DNA of 34,102 bases from Bacteroidota bacterium (lineage in GTDB: Bacteria; Bacteroidota; Bacteroidia; Bacteroidales; FEN-979): positions 1 through 34,102 of the forward strand of contig JAPLDO010000215.1 in NCBI GenBank assembly GCA_026391715.1. The letters run 5' to 3'. The stretch's first letter is position 1, and every line of letters starts with the position of its first letter. Positions 16,257-23,330 of the stretch are shown here, piece after piece. Both the position numbers and the translations under genes were made by a program. Under the pieces are notes generated by a model that was not told the origin of the DNA, ran no database searches, and worked only from the letters and a program-made list of their open reading frames with translations.

Positions 16257-17129
16257 TTATGGGATAAGCATGACCAATTTATCGGCAATCAGCGAAAGCA
16301 TAACGACCATCATAAAAAGGTTGGCGGCAATAAAAATCAATCGGTACCTGATTGCAGCGGCTATGAACAACTGGTATGCCAGAAGTAGCAATAATGAGAT
16401 GTTTAGCGCGATTAAGGCATACCCCAAAACCGGGAGATGCAGGATTTTAAAATAGATTAGCAGGTATGAAGCGCCTGACGAGGCAATCATCCATGCCATC
16501 ACCACCGTTTTGATCTGAAATTCATTGAAAAAATCGGTCAGAACCGGGAATCCTGCAGCGCTGTATTCATGTCCATATTTTAGCGTCAATAACCAGAAAT
16601 GCGGCATTTGCCAGATGAACAGAAAAAATGCAAGGAAAAGAACTTCCGGGGCAAATAGCGACCCTCCTGCTGCCGTCCATCCCATGAAAATGGGAATAAC
16701 GCCGGTGAGAGCGCCAGGAACTACTGCAAAGGCGGTTATTCGTTTTAAAGGAGTGTAAACGCCGTTGTACCAGATAAGGTTGAACACTCCGAGAATTAAA
16801 CATAACCCGGTTGATTCATACATGAGAATTACCAACCCTCCGGCGATTCCGATCAGCGCAATCCGAAGTCCTTCGGCAGGACTTATTCTGCGGGAAGGAA
16901 TCGGACGGCGGCGGGTGCGATCCATCATCTCATCATAAGCCCATTCCTGGTATTGATTAAAAGCGGAAGCGCCCGAAGCGAGTAAGAATATACCGGCAAC
17001 CGACCATAGCATGCCGACCTGAAAATCGCCTTTAACGATGAACATGGCTGTAAATGCCGTAAATGTCACAGCGAGTGTGACCGGTAAACGGATAAGGGTA
17101 AGAATGTCCTTAAAACCGGCGTTATACAA
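16257..17129 (-). CDS. cyoE: Protohaem IX farnesyltransferase (haem O synthase)
   Basis: UbiA-family membrane prenyltransferase that adds farnesyl to haem B, giving haem O, the precursor of haem A in the caa3 oxidase encoded just upstream. The 290-residue protein has the first aspartate-rich motif as NQYQEWAYDEMMDRTRRRP (N-x3-E-x3-D form), YTPLKR, the second loop with HFWLLTLKYGHEY, and about nine hydrophobic helices. No ATG exists near the N-terminus; TTG at 17129 gives a start that aligns with family members (FKDILTLIRLPVTLAVT). It begins 35 bp after the coxB stop. No haem A synthase (ctaA) is in the window, so it must be elsewhere if haem A is made. Confidence 0.93.
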   Translation of the reverse strand: MYNAGFKDILTLIRLPVTLAVTFTAFTAMFIVKGDFQVGMLWSVAGIFLLASGASAFNQYQEWAYDEMMDRTRRRPIPSRRISPAEGLRIALIGIAGGLVILMYESTGLCLILGVFNLIWYNGVYTPLKRITAFAVVPGALTGVIPIFMGWTAAGGSLFAPEVLFLAFFLFIWQMPHFWLLTLKYGHEYSAAGFPVLTDFFNEFQIKTVVMAWMIASSGASYLLIYFKILHLPVLGYALIALNISLLLLLAYQLFIAAAIRYRLIFIAANLFMMVVMLSLIADKLVMLIP

Positions 17130-17164
17130 GTTGAAAAGGTTATTTAAGAAAATTGAAAAATTGA

Positions 17165-18070
17165 TTATTTGAGCGTTTTCAGGTATTCGATCACTTTGGT
17201 CATCTCCGCATCGGAAATAATTCCTTTATAGGTTTTCATAATTCCTTTCTGAAATCCGACCACTACATCCCTGTCGGGTTCATATACAGAGAATCTGAGA
17301 TATTCATCATCAACCGTTACAGTACGCTCCTTTCCGTTGGTGATAACTTTTTCGGATTTTCCATATAATCCTTTGAACGACGCGCTCACCAGTTTTGAAC
17401 CATCGAGCGAATGGCAACCTGTGCAGGCATTTTTCCTTAGAATGGAGAGTCCTTCAGGTTCATTTGTTTTATCAGGTAAAGCCTTGAGCCACGCAGCATA
17501 TTCAGCATCAGAAACAACCCTTGCTTTCGTTTCCATATATGAGTGCCGAACTCCGCAAAACACCGTACAAAGCACATCATATTCGCCTAATTGACTTGAC
17601 ATGAACCACATGTAATTCTTTTTCCCCGGAACTACATCTTCCTTCACTCTGAATGCAGGGATGTAAAGAGAATGGATAACATCCTCGGAATATAGGTTCA
17701 GTCTGATGGGCTTATTAACAGGAACAACCAGTACCGGCGATTGTTTTCCGCCCTCGTATTCAAAGTTCCACACCCACATTTTGCCGATTACCTTTATAGG
17801 AATGGCGTCTTTTGGAACATTCCGCATCGGATTGAACGCAACGTAACCATAGTAAAACATAAGAAGCGCCAGGATAAGCGGTATCACAATCCACGTAAAT
17901 TCCAGCATATTGCTTTCCTTGATCTGCACGGCAACAGGATGCCTCTTGCGGTTGTACCGGTAAATAAACCAGAGCATCACGGTTGTTATTCCGACCAGAA
18001 AAAACAAACTGATACCGAAAATGACCTTAAAAGCCAAATCTACACCTTCAACATAGTTTGAAGCGCTCAT
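17165..18070 (-). CDS. coxB: Cytochrome c oxidase subunit II with fused cytochrome c domain (caa3 type)
   Basis: Electron entry subunit. Two N-terminal membrane helices (about 12-36 and 56-78) are followed by the CuA cupredoxin domain and a C-terminal cytochrome c. CuA ligands are present: H133 (DVIHSLYIPAF), C168, C172, H176 and M179 in CTVFCGVRHSYM. The residue that gives the backbone carbonyl ligand, normally glutamate (C-x-E-x-C), is V170. The cytochrome domain has CTGCH (C216, C219, H220) and a probable axial methionine M278 (GIMKTYKG). The fusion marks a caa3 oxidase. The gene sits after subunits I, III and IV, an uncommon order, and is separated from coxD by a repeat-filled 110-bp gap. 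Confidence 0.95.
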   Translation of the reverse strand: MSASNYVEGVDLAFKVIFGISLFFLVGITTVMLWFIYRYNRKRHPVAVQIKESNMLEFTWIVIPLILALLMFYYGYVAFNPMRNVPKDAIPIKVIGKMWVWNFEYEGGKQSPVLVVPVNKPIRLNLYSEDVIHSLYIPAFRVKEDVVPGKKNYMWFMSSQLGEYDVLCTVFCGVRHSYMETKARVVSDAEYAAWLKALPDKTNEPEGLSILRKNACTGCHSLDGSKLVSASFKGLYGKSEKVITNGKERTVTVDDEYLRFSVYEPDRDVVVGFQKGIMKTYKGIISDAEMTKVIEYLKTLK

Positions 18071-18086
18071 ATAGTTGAATTATGAA

Positions 18087-18140
18087 ATACGAAAGACGAA
18101 GGACGAAATACGAAGGACGAAGGACGAAGGACGAAGGACG
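18087..18140. repeat. Tandem 7-bp array between subunit IV and subunit II genes
   Basis: Seven full 7-bp units plus a 5-bp partial: ATACGAA, AGACGAA, GGACGAA, ATACGAA, then GGACGAA repeated. It fills most of the gap before the coxB start, within what should be the polycistronic mRNA. Confidence 0.95.
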
Positions 18141-18143
18141 TTA

Positions 18144-18167
18144 AACATTGAACATTGAACATTGAAC
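18144..18167. repeat. Second tandem 7-bp array in the same gap
   Basis: Three units of AACATTG plus AAC, directly next to the GGACGAA array but with an unrelated unit. Together the two arrays leave almost no unique sequence between coxD and coxB. Confidence 0.9.
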
Positions 18168-18180
18168 TCGAAACATAAAG

Positions 18181-18465
18181 TTATCTCAACAAATAATCTG
18201 ATAATGTAAATAAAATGACAAGAACATAAATCATTAGTACCATTGCCACGAAAACCCTGAATAAAGATGATTCAAATTTCAAATGCATAAAATAGGTAAG
18301 AACGATATAGGCTTTAACTGTGGCAATTATTAATGCGATAGCTACAGTAAGAGCCGAAAGGTTAATCCAGGTAACAGTTACTGTGATTAATGTCAGCGTC
18401 ATCAAAGCAATCAAAACCCAGGCGTAAGTACGATACGGAGTTATATGAACTGATTCGGTTTGCAT
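18181..18465 (-). CDS. coxD: Cytochrome c oxidase subunit IV family protein
   Basis: A 94-residue membrane protein with three hydrophobic helices (about 14-33, 36-58 and 66-91), the architecture of bacterial oxidase subunit IV (CyoD/CtaF-like). The segment KAYIVLTYFMHLKFE is typical: the conserved F-M-H-L stretch between helices 2 and 3. It follows subunit III and precedes subunit II. The symbol is given by position and family only; nomenclature varies. Confidence 0.85.
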   Translation of the reverse strand: MQTESVHITPYRTYAWVLIALMTLTLITVTVTWINLSALTVAIALIIATVKAYIVLTYFMHLKFESSLFRVFVAMVLMIYVLVILFTLSDYLLR

Positions 18466-18515
18466 ATTTGTTAAATTTAAAATTATGAATTACGAATTAA
18501 AATTGAATTTCAAAT

Positions 18516-18544
18516 TTCACTACCTCGCTAATTTGCTACTTCTA
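18516..18544. repeat. Degenerate 8-bp repeat abutting the subunit III stop
   Basis: TTCACTAC, CTCGCTAA, TTTGCTAC and TTCTA form a degenerate period-8 run. The TAG stop of subunit III (18544-18542, minus strand) is the last part of the run. The unit resembles the array at 25699-25726. Confidence 0.7.
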
Positions 18545-19135
18545 CGTTATCAGATACAACAACGGAAAGAGGAATATCCAGATTAAATCCACCAGATGCC
18601 AGTACAGCCCGCCATTTTCCAAAAGGACATAACTACCAGCATTTACCGCTCCTCGCTGAACTTTAATTGCTACGATAGTAAGGATGATTCCGCCGACAAT
18701 AAGATGAAACATGTGCAAGCCGGTCATGAAAAAATAGAGACTGAAAAACATGATGGAGCCATGATTAAGGGTTAGCATCAGTTGGGAACCCGGATAAAGT
18801 CCGATTGAGAATTTGTGACCCCATTCAAAATATTTGTTGACCATAAAAACGGCAGCGCACAACAGCGTGACAAACAGCAGGATCACGGCAGTTTTTTTGT
18901 CTCCCTTTTGCACCGCCGTAATTGACATGGCTACGCTGGCACTGCTGACAAGGAGCGCAATTGTATTGACGGTACCGATAAAAGCATTCAGGTGGTGAGC
19001 ACACTGATGGAACTCAACGGAATAACGGTTACGCATAATTGCGTAAACCAGAAATAAACCTCCAAACAGTAAAATCTCCGTGAAAATGAATATCCACATT
19101 CCAAGTTTTGCGCCAATGTCATCGCGATGTTCCAT
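18542..19135 (-). CDS. coxC: Cytochrome c oxidase subunit III
   Basis: A 197-residue, five-helix subunit III of the haem-copper oxidase. Conserved features include KLGMWIFIFTEILLFGG in helix 1, the FEWGHKF segment, the lipid-site stretch MTGLHMFHLIVGG and the C-terminal NGGLYWHLVDLIWIFLFPLLY. The short five-helix form is usual for many bacterial caa3 and quinol oxidases. It begins 65 bp after the subunit I stop, in a gap that contains a 7-bp repeat array. Confidence 0.95.
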   Translation of the reverse strand: MEHRDDIGAKLGMWIFIFTEILLFGGLFLVYAIMRNRYSVEFHQCAHHLNAFIGTVNTIALLVSSASVAMSITAVQKGDKKTAVILLFVTLLCAAVFMVNKYFEWGHKFSIGLYPGSQLMLTLNHGSIMFFSLYFFMTGLHMFHLIVGGIILTIVAIKVQRGAVNAGSYVLLENGGLYWHLVDLIWIFLFPLLYLIT

Positions 19136-19166
19136 GATTCTGTTTACGGTTTAAGATTTACAATTT

Positions 19167-19194
19167 GATTTCGGATTTCGGATTTCGGATTTGG
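19167..19194. repeat. Tandem 7-bp array between subunit I and subunit III genes
   Basis: Four units: GATTTCG three times and GATTTGG once. It lies entirely between the coxA stop (19201) and the coxC start (19135). Confidence 0.9.
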
Positions 19195-19200
19195 AACTTT

Positions 19201-20328
19201 TTATTTATAATCATAAGGTCCTTCATTTTCCTTCAATTCCGGCATCACTTCAAAATTTTCAACCGGGGGCGGCGAAGGAATCTGCCATTCAAAAGTTCGT
19301 CCTCCCCAGGGGTTATCCGGAGCTTTAGCGCCTTTTTTACTTGCGAGGGTAATGAGCATGATTACGATGCCGATTACCAGCAGTAACGCGCCGAAGAAAG
19401 AAAGCTGGTGTCCGAAGGTAAATTGGGGCAGGTAATCGAAATAACGACGAGGCATCCCCATTATTCCTATAACGAATTGCGGGAAATAGAGCAGGTTGAA
19501 CCCTGCAAACAGGAAAACAAACGACCAGTTTGCCATTTTAAAGTTGTACATCCTGCCGAACATTTTTGGATACCAGTAATAAACGGCTGCGAAAAAGGCA
19601 AAACCAACCCCGCCGAAAACAATATAATGGAAATGGGCAACCACGTAGGCAGTGTCATGCACATGAATGTTGGTGGCGAGTGCGCCAAGAGATAACCCTG
19701 TCATACCGCCAATCATAAAGAGAAAAATAAACCCGACAGCAAACAAAAATGGTGGCGCCATCTGAATTGAACCTTTATACATGGTGCTCACCCAGTTGAA
19801 AACTTTGATAGCGCTTGGCACTGCGACGAGAAAAGTCAGGAGCGAGAATATCCAGCGGGCTGTTGTGCTCATCCCGGAAGTGTACATGTGATGAGCCCAA
19901 ACGAAATAACCAACAAGCGCAATGGCAAGACTGGAAATCGCAATTGCCTTGTATCCGAATATCCTGCGTTGTGAAAATGTAGGTATAATCTCTGTGATTA
20001 CGCCCATAGCCGGAAGGATCATAATGTAAACTGCAGGATGCGAGTAAATCCAGAAAAGATGCTGGTAAAGAATCGGGTCGCCACCGAGTGAAGGATCGAA
20101 AAATCCGATTCGCAACCACCGTTCGGCAATAATCATCAGGAGCGTGATTCCGACGATAGGCGTTGCCAAAACCTGTATCCATGCAGTAGCATATAGCGCC
20201 CAGGGAAAAAGCGGCATCTTGAAGAAGGTCATTCCGGGAGCGCGCATCCGATGCATAGTAACAATAAAGTTCAATCCGGTAAGGATGGAAGAGAATCCGA
20301 GAACGAAAGCGCCGAATACTGCCGCCAC
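19201..20328 (-). CDS. coxA: Cytochrome c oxidase subunit I, C-terminal part (frameshifted coxA)
   Basis: This frame carries most of the catalytic subunit: haem a3/CuB ligands in [13 protein letters not shown] (first CuB histidine and cross-link tyrosine), [10 protein letters not shown] (the His pair on CuB), VAHFHYI (haem a3 and a ligands) and the K-channel lysine in SAIKVFNW. The E of HPEVY is A and the histidine is preceded by YS, the signature of A2-type oxidases such as that of Rhodothermus marinus. The listed start is only the first GTG; conserved sequence continues upstream in this frame ([15 protein letters not shown], from about 20382). The N-terminal part lies in another frame at 20351-20782, so the gene is interrupted or the sequence has an error there. 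Confidence 0.9.
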   Translation of the reverse strand: MAAVFGAFVLGFSSILTGLNFIVTMHRMRAPGMTFFKMPLFPWALYATAWIQVLATPIVGITLLMIIAERWLRIGFFDPSLGGDPILYQHLFWIYSHPAVYIMILPAMGVITEIIPTFSQRRIFGYKAIAISSLAIALVGYFVWAHHMYTSGMSTTARWIFSLLTFLVAVPSAIKVFNWVSTMYKGSIQMAPPFLFAVGFIFLFMIGGMTGLSLGALATNIHVHDTAYVVAHFHYIVFGGVGFAFFAAVYYWYPKMFGRMYNFKMANWSFVFLFAGFNLLYFPQFVIGIMGMPRRYFDYLPQFTFGHQLSFFGALLLVIGIVIMLITLASKKGAKAPDNPWGGRTFEWQIPSPPPVENFEVMPELKENEGPYDYK

Positions 20329-20350
20329 TACGTTGGTATTCGTCTGAATA

Positions 20351-20782
20351 CTATACGGCGCGTAAAACGTCCATCCGGTGTCGGGAGGTCATCGCAGCGC
20401 CGAGGATATACAGATAGAACGAGAAAAGGTTCAGCCTGGGAAAAGCAACATCCTTTGCGCCGATCATGATGGGCATGCAGAAGTTCCCGAAAACTGCCGC
20501 CAGTCCGGGAATGACTACAGTAAAGATCATGATGATCCCATGAATGGTAAAAATCCCGTTGTACATCTGCGGGCCGTAAAACTGCTGACCCGGAAAGAAC
20601 AGTTCAATTCTCATAATGACGCCAAGAAGTACCCCAACAATAAAGAATACCATCATGGCATACATGTACATAAGCCCGATCCGTTTATGATCGGTTGTCG
20701 TCAGCCATGCCATCAGGCCTTTGTACTTCCCTGTGTTAACCAGATAGTTTGGCTCAGGGTGATGAATTTTTCCTTCGGTCAT
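20351..20782 (-). CDS. coxA: Cytochrome c oxidase subunit I, N-terminal part (frameshifted coxA)
   Basis: First membrane helices of subunit I, starting [16 protein letters not shown] at ATG 20782, one base after the SCO stop. Recognisable are [12 protein letters not shown], the low-spin haem histidine in [10 protein letters not shown], and [19 protein letters not shown]. After GAAMT the frame reads a non-homologous tail ([11 protein letters not shown]) and stops. The true continuation, [13 protein letters not shown], starts within 10 bp in a different frame. Compared with family members, which have several residues between GAAxT and DTGW, about 20 bases appear to be missing. I treat both parts as one gene. 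Confidence 0.88.
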   Translation of the reverse strand: MTEGKIHHPEPNYLVNTGKYKGLMAWLTTTDHKRIGLMYMYAMMVFFIVGVLLGVIMRIELFFPGQQFYGPQMYNGIFTIHGIIMIFTVVIPGLAAVFGNFCMPIMIGAKDVAFPRLNLFSFYLYILGAAMTSRHRMDVLRAV

Positions 20783-20783
20783 A

Positions 20784-21581
20784 TTATGAATTTTGGATTT
20801 TCGATTTTTTTCGCGATGAACGGACAATCAAAATGATAAATAGAAGAACGGCAAAGAAAATAATCACCGTCGCCGTGATTTTTGTTACCTGAAGCGTATA
20901 TTTTCTTCCTTCCGGATCGTAACTGAAACAATATTCCAGCGCCCGGTTTATTGTGGGCCTTGATTGTCCTTTCTGAGCTTCAATGACAGCCATTTTAACG
21001 TCAAACGGAAGGTATGACGTTCCATAAAGGTACCGGGTAACTTTCGCTTCAGGGCTTAAAACCATGATACATGAGGGATGCATGAAGTCATTTCCCTGAC
21101 GCTGGAAATTGTATCCGAGAGTATGGGTCAGCGCGTAGATGTTGGCGCTGTCGCCTGTCAGGTATATCCAGTTAGAGGCTCGGCTGCGGCTGTGTTTGCC
21201 AAGGTAATTTTTCTTTTTTTCGATGGCTTCGGCAGGAGTGTCGAGATCATTGAAACTCACAGTTATTATCTGATAATCCTTACCAAGTTCCAGTCCTATC
21301 TTTTCAACTACATCGGATACACCGGAAAGGAGCGCAGGACAAATTCCCGGACAATCATAATAAACCAGCGAAAGAATGGTTGGCTTATTAATCAGGCTTT
21401 TCAACTGAACTGGTTGTCCCTGCTCATTGTTGAAGGTGATTCCTGCCGGAATGATTGTATCAAGATGCTCCACGATGCCAACTTCTTCGGGGTTGCCATC
21501 CTGGGCGAATATTTTTGCCGGCGTAAATGCGAGGAACAAAAGAAAAATTAAACAAATACAGGGAGAGTTGAATTTTGTCAT
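20784..21581 (-). CDS. SCO1/SenC-family copper chaperone
   Basis: Thioredoxin-fold protein that delivers copper to, or reduces, the CuA centre of subunit II. The 265-residue product has an N-terminal signal/anchor (about 8-26), the copper motif DCPGICP (C77, C81), the distant ligand H168 in DFMHPSC, and a C-terminal membrane helix (about 233-255). The C-terminal helix places it as membrane-bound with the thioredoxin domain outside. It is one base from the coxA start, so expression is coupled to the oxidase. Confidence 0.93.
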   Translation of the reverse strand: MTKFNSPCICLIFLLFLAFTPAKIFAQDGNPEEVGIVEHLDTIIPAGITFNNEQGQPVQLKSLINKPTILSLVYYDCPGICPALLSGVSDVVEKIGLELGKDYQIITVSFNDLDTPAEAIEKKKNYLGKHSRSRASNWIYLTGDSANIYALTHTLGYNFQRQGNDFMHPSCIMVLSPEAKVTRYLYGTSYLPFDVKMAVIEAQKGQSRPTINRALEYCFSYDPEGRKYTLQVTKITATVIIFFAVLLFIILIVRSSRKKSKIQNS

Positions 21582-21688
21582 TTGTGCTGTTTAATATTTA
21601 TGAATATCATAAAATCTGGTTGGCAAGGTTTAGTTTGTTCACTTGGTAAAGTAACGGATGTGGTAACTCTACTGGCATTTAATTTTTT

Positions 21689-21696
21689 CAAAGGTA
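21689..21696 (-). promoter_or_regulatory. Possible promoter of the SCO-cox operon
   Basis: TACCTTTG on the minus strand fits the -7 box and lies 107 bp before the SCO start, in the 199-bp gap after the ORF6N gene. No clear -33 element. If real, the oxidase genes can be transcribed separately from the Fe-S/NrfD/cytochrome genes. Confidence 0.4.
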
Positions 21697-21780
21697 AAAA
21701 AAAATCAACATAGATTCAGAAACGCTTAAATGGCGCTTCCGGATAATATTTTTCCCTTTGAATTGAAGTGTTGGCATAGC

Positions 21781-22293
21781 TTATTTGTTTTTATCAATTT
21801 TATATCCAATAGGTTTCCTGGGTTCATTTGCATTTTGGTGCAAAGCATCGAGTTTGTCGAGTAAAAACCTGAAAGCCTGATTGAGCTTGGCGTCGAGTTT
21901 CAGGATTTCCTGTTTCAATTCCTCGGTTTCTCGTATTAACGCCCTGTAACGCGCAAAAGCCCGCATGATTTCGATGTTCATTTTAATTGCTCTTTCGGAA
22001 TGTAATACCGAAGAAAGCATTGCAACGCCTTGTTCGGTGAATGCCAGTGGATTTACAGAAGAATGTTTCAATATTGTTAACCGGTCACAATTTGTGACCA
22101 GTTCATTCTTCTCATTCTTAATGAGTTCAAACATAAAATCTTCAGGAAACCGTTCAATATTACGTTTAACCTGTTGCTTCAATGCTTTTGTAGGAACGCC
22201 GTATAAAATTGCCAAATCAGCATCAATCATTACTTTGAAACCTCTGAATTGAAAAATCATGGTTTCATATTCAGGTTTTATTAAATTATTCAT
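21781..22293 (-). CDS. ORF6N-domain protein
   Basis: A 170-residue protein with an N-terminal ORF6N domain (about 10-100): VMIDADLAILYGVPTKALKQQVKRN, RFPEDFMFEL and AFTEQGVAMLSSVL are the standard motifs. The domain occurs in phage antirepressors and in many chromosomal proteins of Bacteroidota; it is thought to bind DNA. The remainder (about 110-155) is a predicted coiled coil (RETEELKQEILKLDAKLNQAF). It interrupts the respiratory locus, between the cytochrome c and SCO genes and on the same strand. TAATTTTG at 22358-22351 could be its own promoter. Role unknown; I see no reason to link it to respiration beyond position. Confidence 0.85.
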   Translation of the reverse strand: MNNLIKPEYETMIFQFRGFKVMIDADLAILYGVPTKALKQQVKRNIERFPEDFMFELIKNEKNELVTNCDRLTILKHSSVNPLAFTEQGVAMLSSVLHSERAIKMNIEIMRAFARYRALIRETEELKQEILKLDAKLNQAFRFLLDKLDALHQNANEPRKPIGYKIDKNK

Positions 22294-22403
22294 TGCTCTA
22301 TCTGTTTCTTGTACTTAAATTGCTATTCAGCAACAGTCAAGGCTTCAAGACAAAATTATTCATCTTGTGGTTTGAAAAATTGATTCGGCGTCATTGAATG
22401 AAT

Positions 22404-23309
22404 TCAGGCTTTTGCAACTTTTCTTATTTTTAGGATAGAAATGATTATATAAATGATAAATCCCCAGATAATCAGGACTGAGCCGGTATAGGTTATGGCA
22501 AGCCAGATTGGGGTCTTATCGCGGGTTGACCACCACGCGCGGGTTTCGGTTAAACCGGGTTTATCGGTTGGGGCGCCGATAGCGAAACTGCCGGAAGCCG
22601 GGGTTGATTTCATGAGGTTTTTCGGGTCATTAACTTTTGCGGTTATATCAACATAACCATCTTTATTCCCAGGAAGGTCAAATGGAAATTCAAATGCCGC
22701 CTCGCCTTTGGCGTTTGTTGTTTTCATATCCCCAACCTGCATGTTTCCAAAATACCTTTTTACATAAAGTATTATTTCGACTCCGGCGGCGGGGCTCATA
22801 CTTCCGTCTTTCAGTTTTTCAGTGGCAGTTGCGATTACTTTTTTCATCGGATCGCTATATTGCAGGGCAAGTGTGACAACACGTCCGGAAAATGAGCCTT
22901 TAGCGGAAGGATCGGGCTGAACATATTTTGGATTGAAAGTACGGATGAAGGCGATCACATTCCAGCGGTCGTCATCTGAAAGGATGTTCCGAAATTCGGG
23001 CATTGGGGCTTTTCCGGTGGTGATACGGTAGTATAATTCGCCATCGGTTTGCAATTGCGCCTTGTCTTTGGCAAGGTCGCCCGGAGGAGGAGTCAGCTTC
23101 ATCCAATTGTCTTTACCGGGAAGTCCATGGCATGACTGGCATATTTTCATGTAAACCTGTTCTCCCTGTTTTTGCATCTCCTGCGTAAATTTGATTGGAG
23201 CGCAAACTGCTTTCTGATCATCAGGAACTACCCAGGTTTGAGCGGTTGCGATCATCGCGGGAGCCGATGTTAACACCGCAATAATAAGGATTAATTTTTT
23301 GAAACGCAT
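22404..23309 (-). CDS. Membrane-anchored monohaem cytochrome c (ActE-like)
   Basis: Signal peptide (about 1-24), one class I cytochrome c domain with CQSCH (C57, C60, H61) and the likely axial M103 in KAPMPEF, then an Ig-like/beta-rich region (about 135-245) and one C-terminal membrane helix (about 271-294) with a basic tail. The domain order suggests an extracytoplasmic electron carrier tied to the membrane. It follows the NrfD-like gene by 21 bp. By position it could take electrons from the Fe-S/NrfD module and pass them to the cytochrome c domain of coxB. A single-haem cytochrome (ActE) has this role in Alternative Complex III, though the beta-rich insert is different from what I know of ActE. 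Confidence 0.85.
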   Translation of the reverse strand: MRFKKLILIIAVLTSAPAMIATAQTWVVPDDQKAVCAPIKFTQEMQKQGEQVYMKICQSCHGLPGKDNWMKLTPPPGDLAKDKAQLQTDGELYYRITTGKAPMPEFRNILSDDDRWNVIAFIRTFNPKYVQPDPSAKGSFSGRVVTLALQYSDPMKKVIATATEKLKDGSMSPAAGVEIILYVKRYFGNMQVGDMKTTNAKGEAAFEFPFDLPGNKDGYVDITAKVNDPKNLMKSTPASGSFAIGAPTDKPGLTETRAWWSTRDKTPIWLAITYTGSVLIIWGFIIYIIISILKIRKVAKA

Positions 23310-23330
23310 AGTATCCGGCTTATTTCTTTG

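Noticed and set aside
18087-18167. CRISPR array
   Set aside because: The repeat units are 7 bp and directly tandem, with no spacers; this is a simple-sequence array.
20351-20389. Programmed frameshift in coxA
   Set aside because: There is no slippery heptamer or downstream pseudoknot, the family is never known to use one here, and conserved residues are missing between the two frames, which recoding by one base would not explain.
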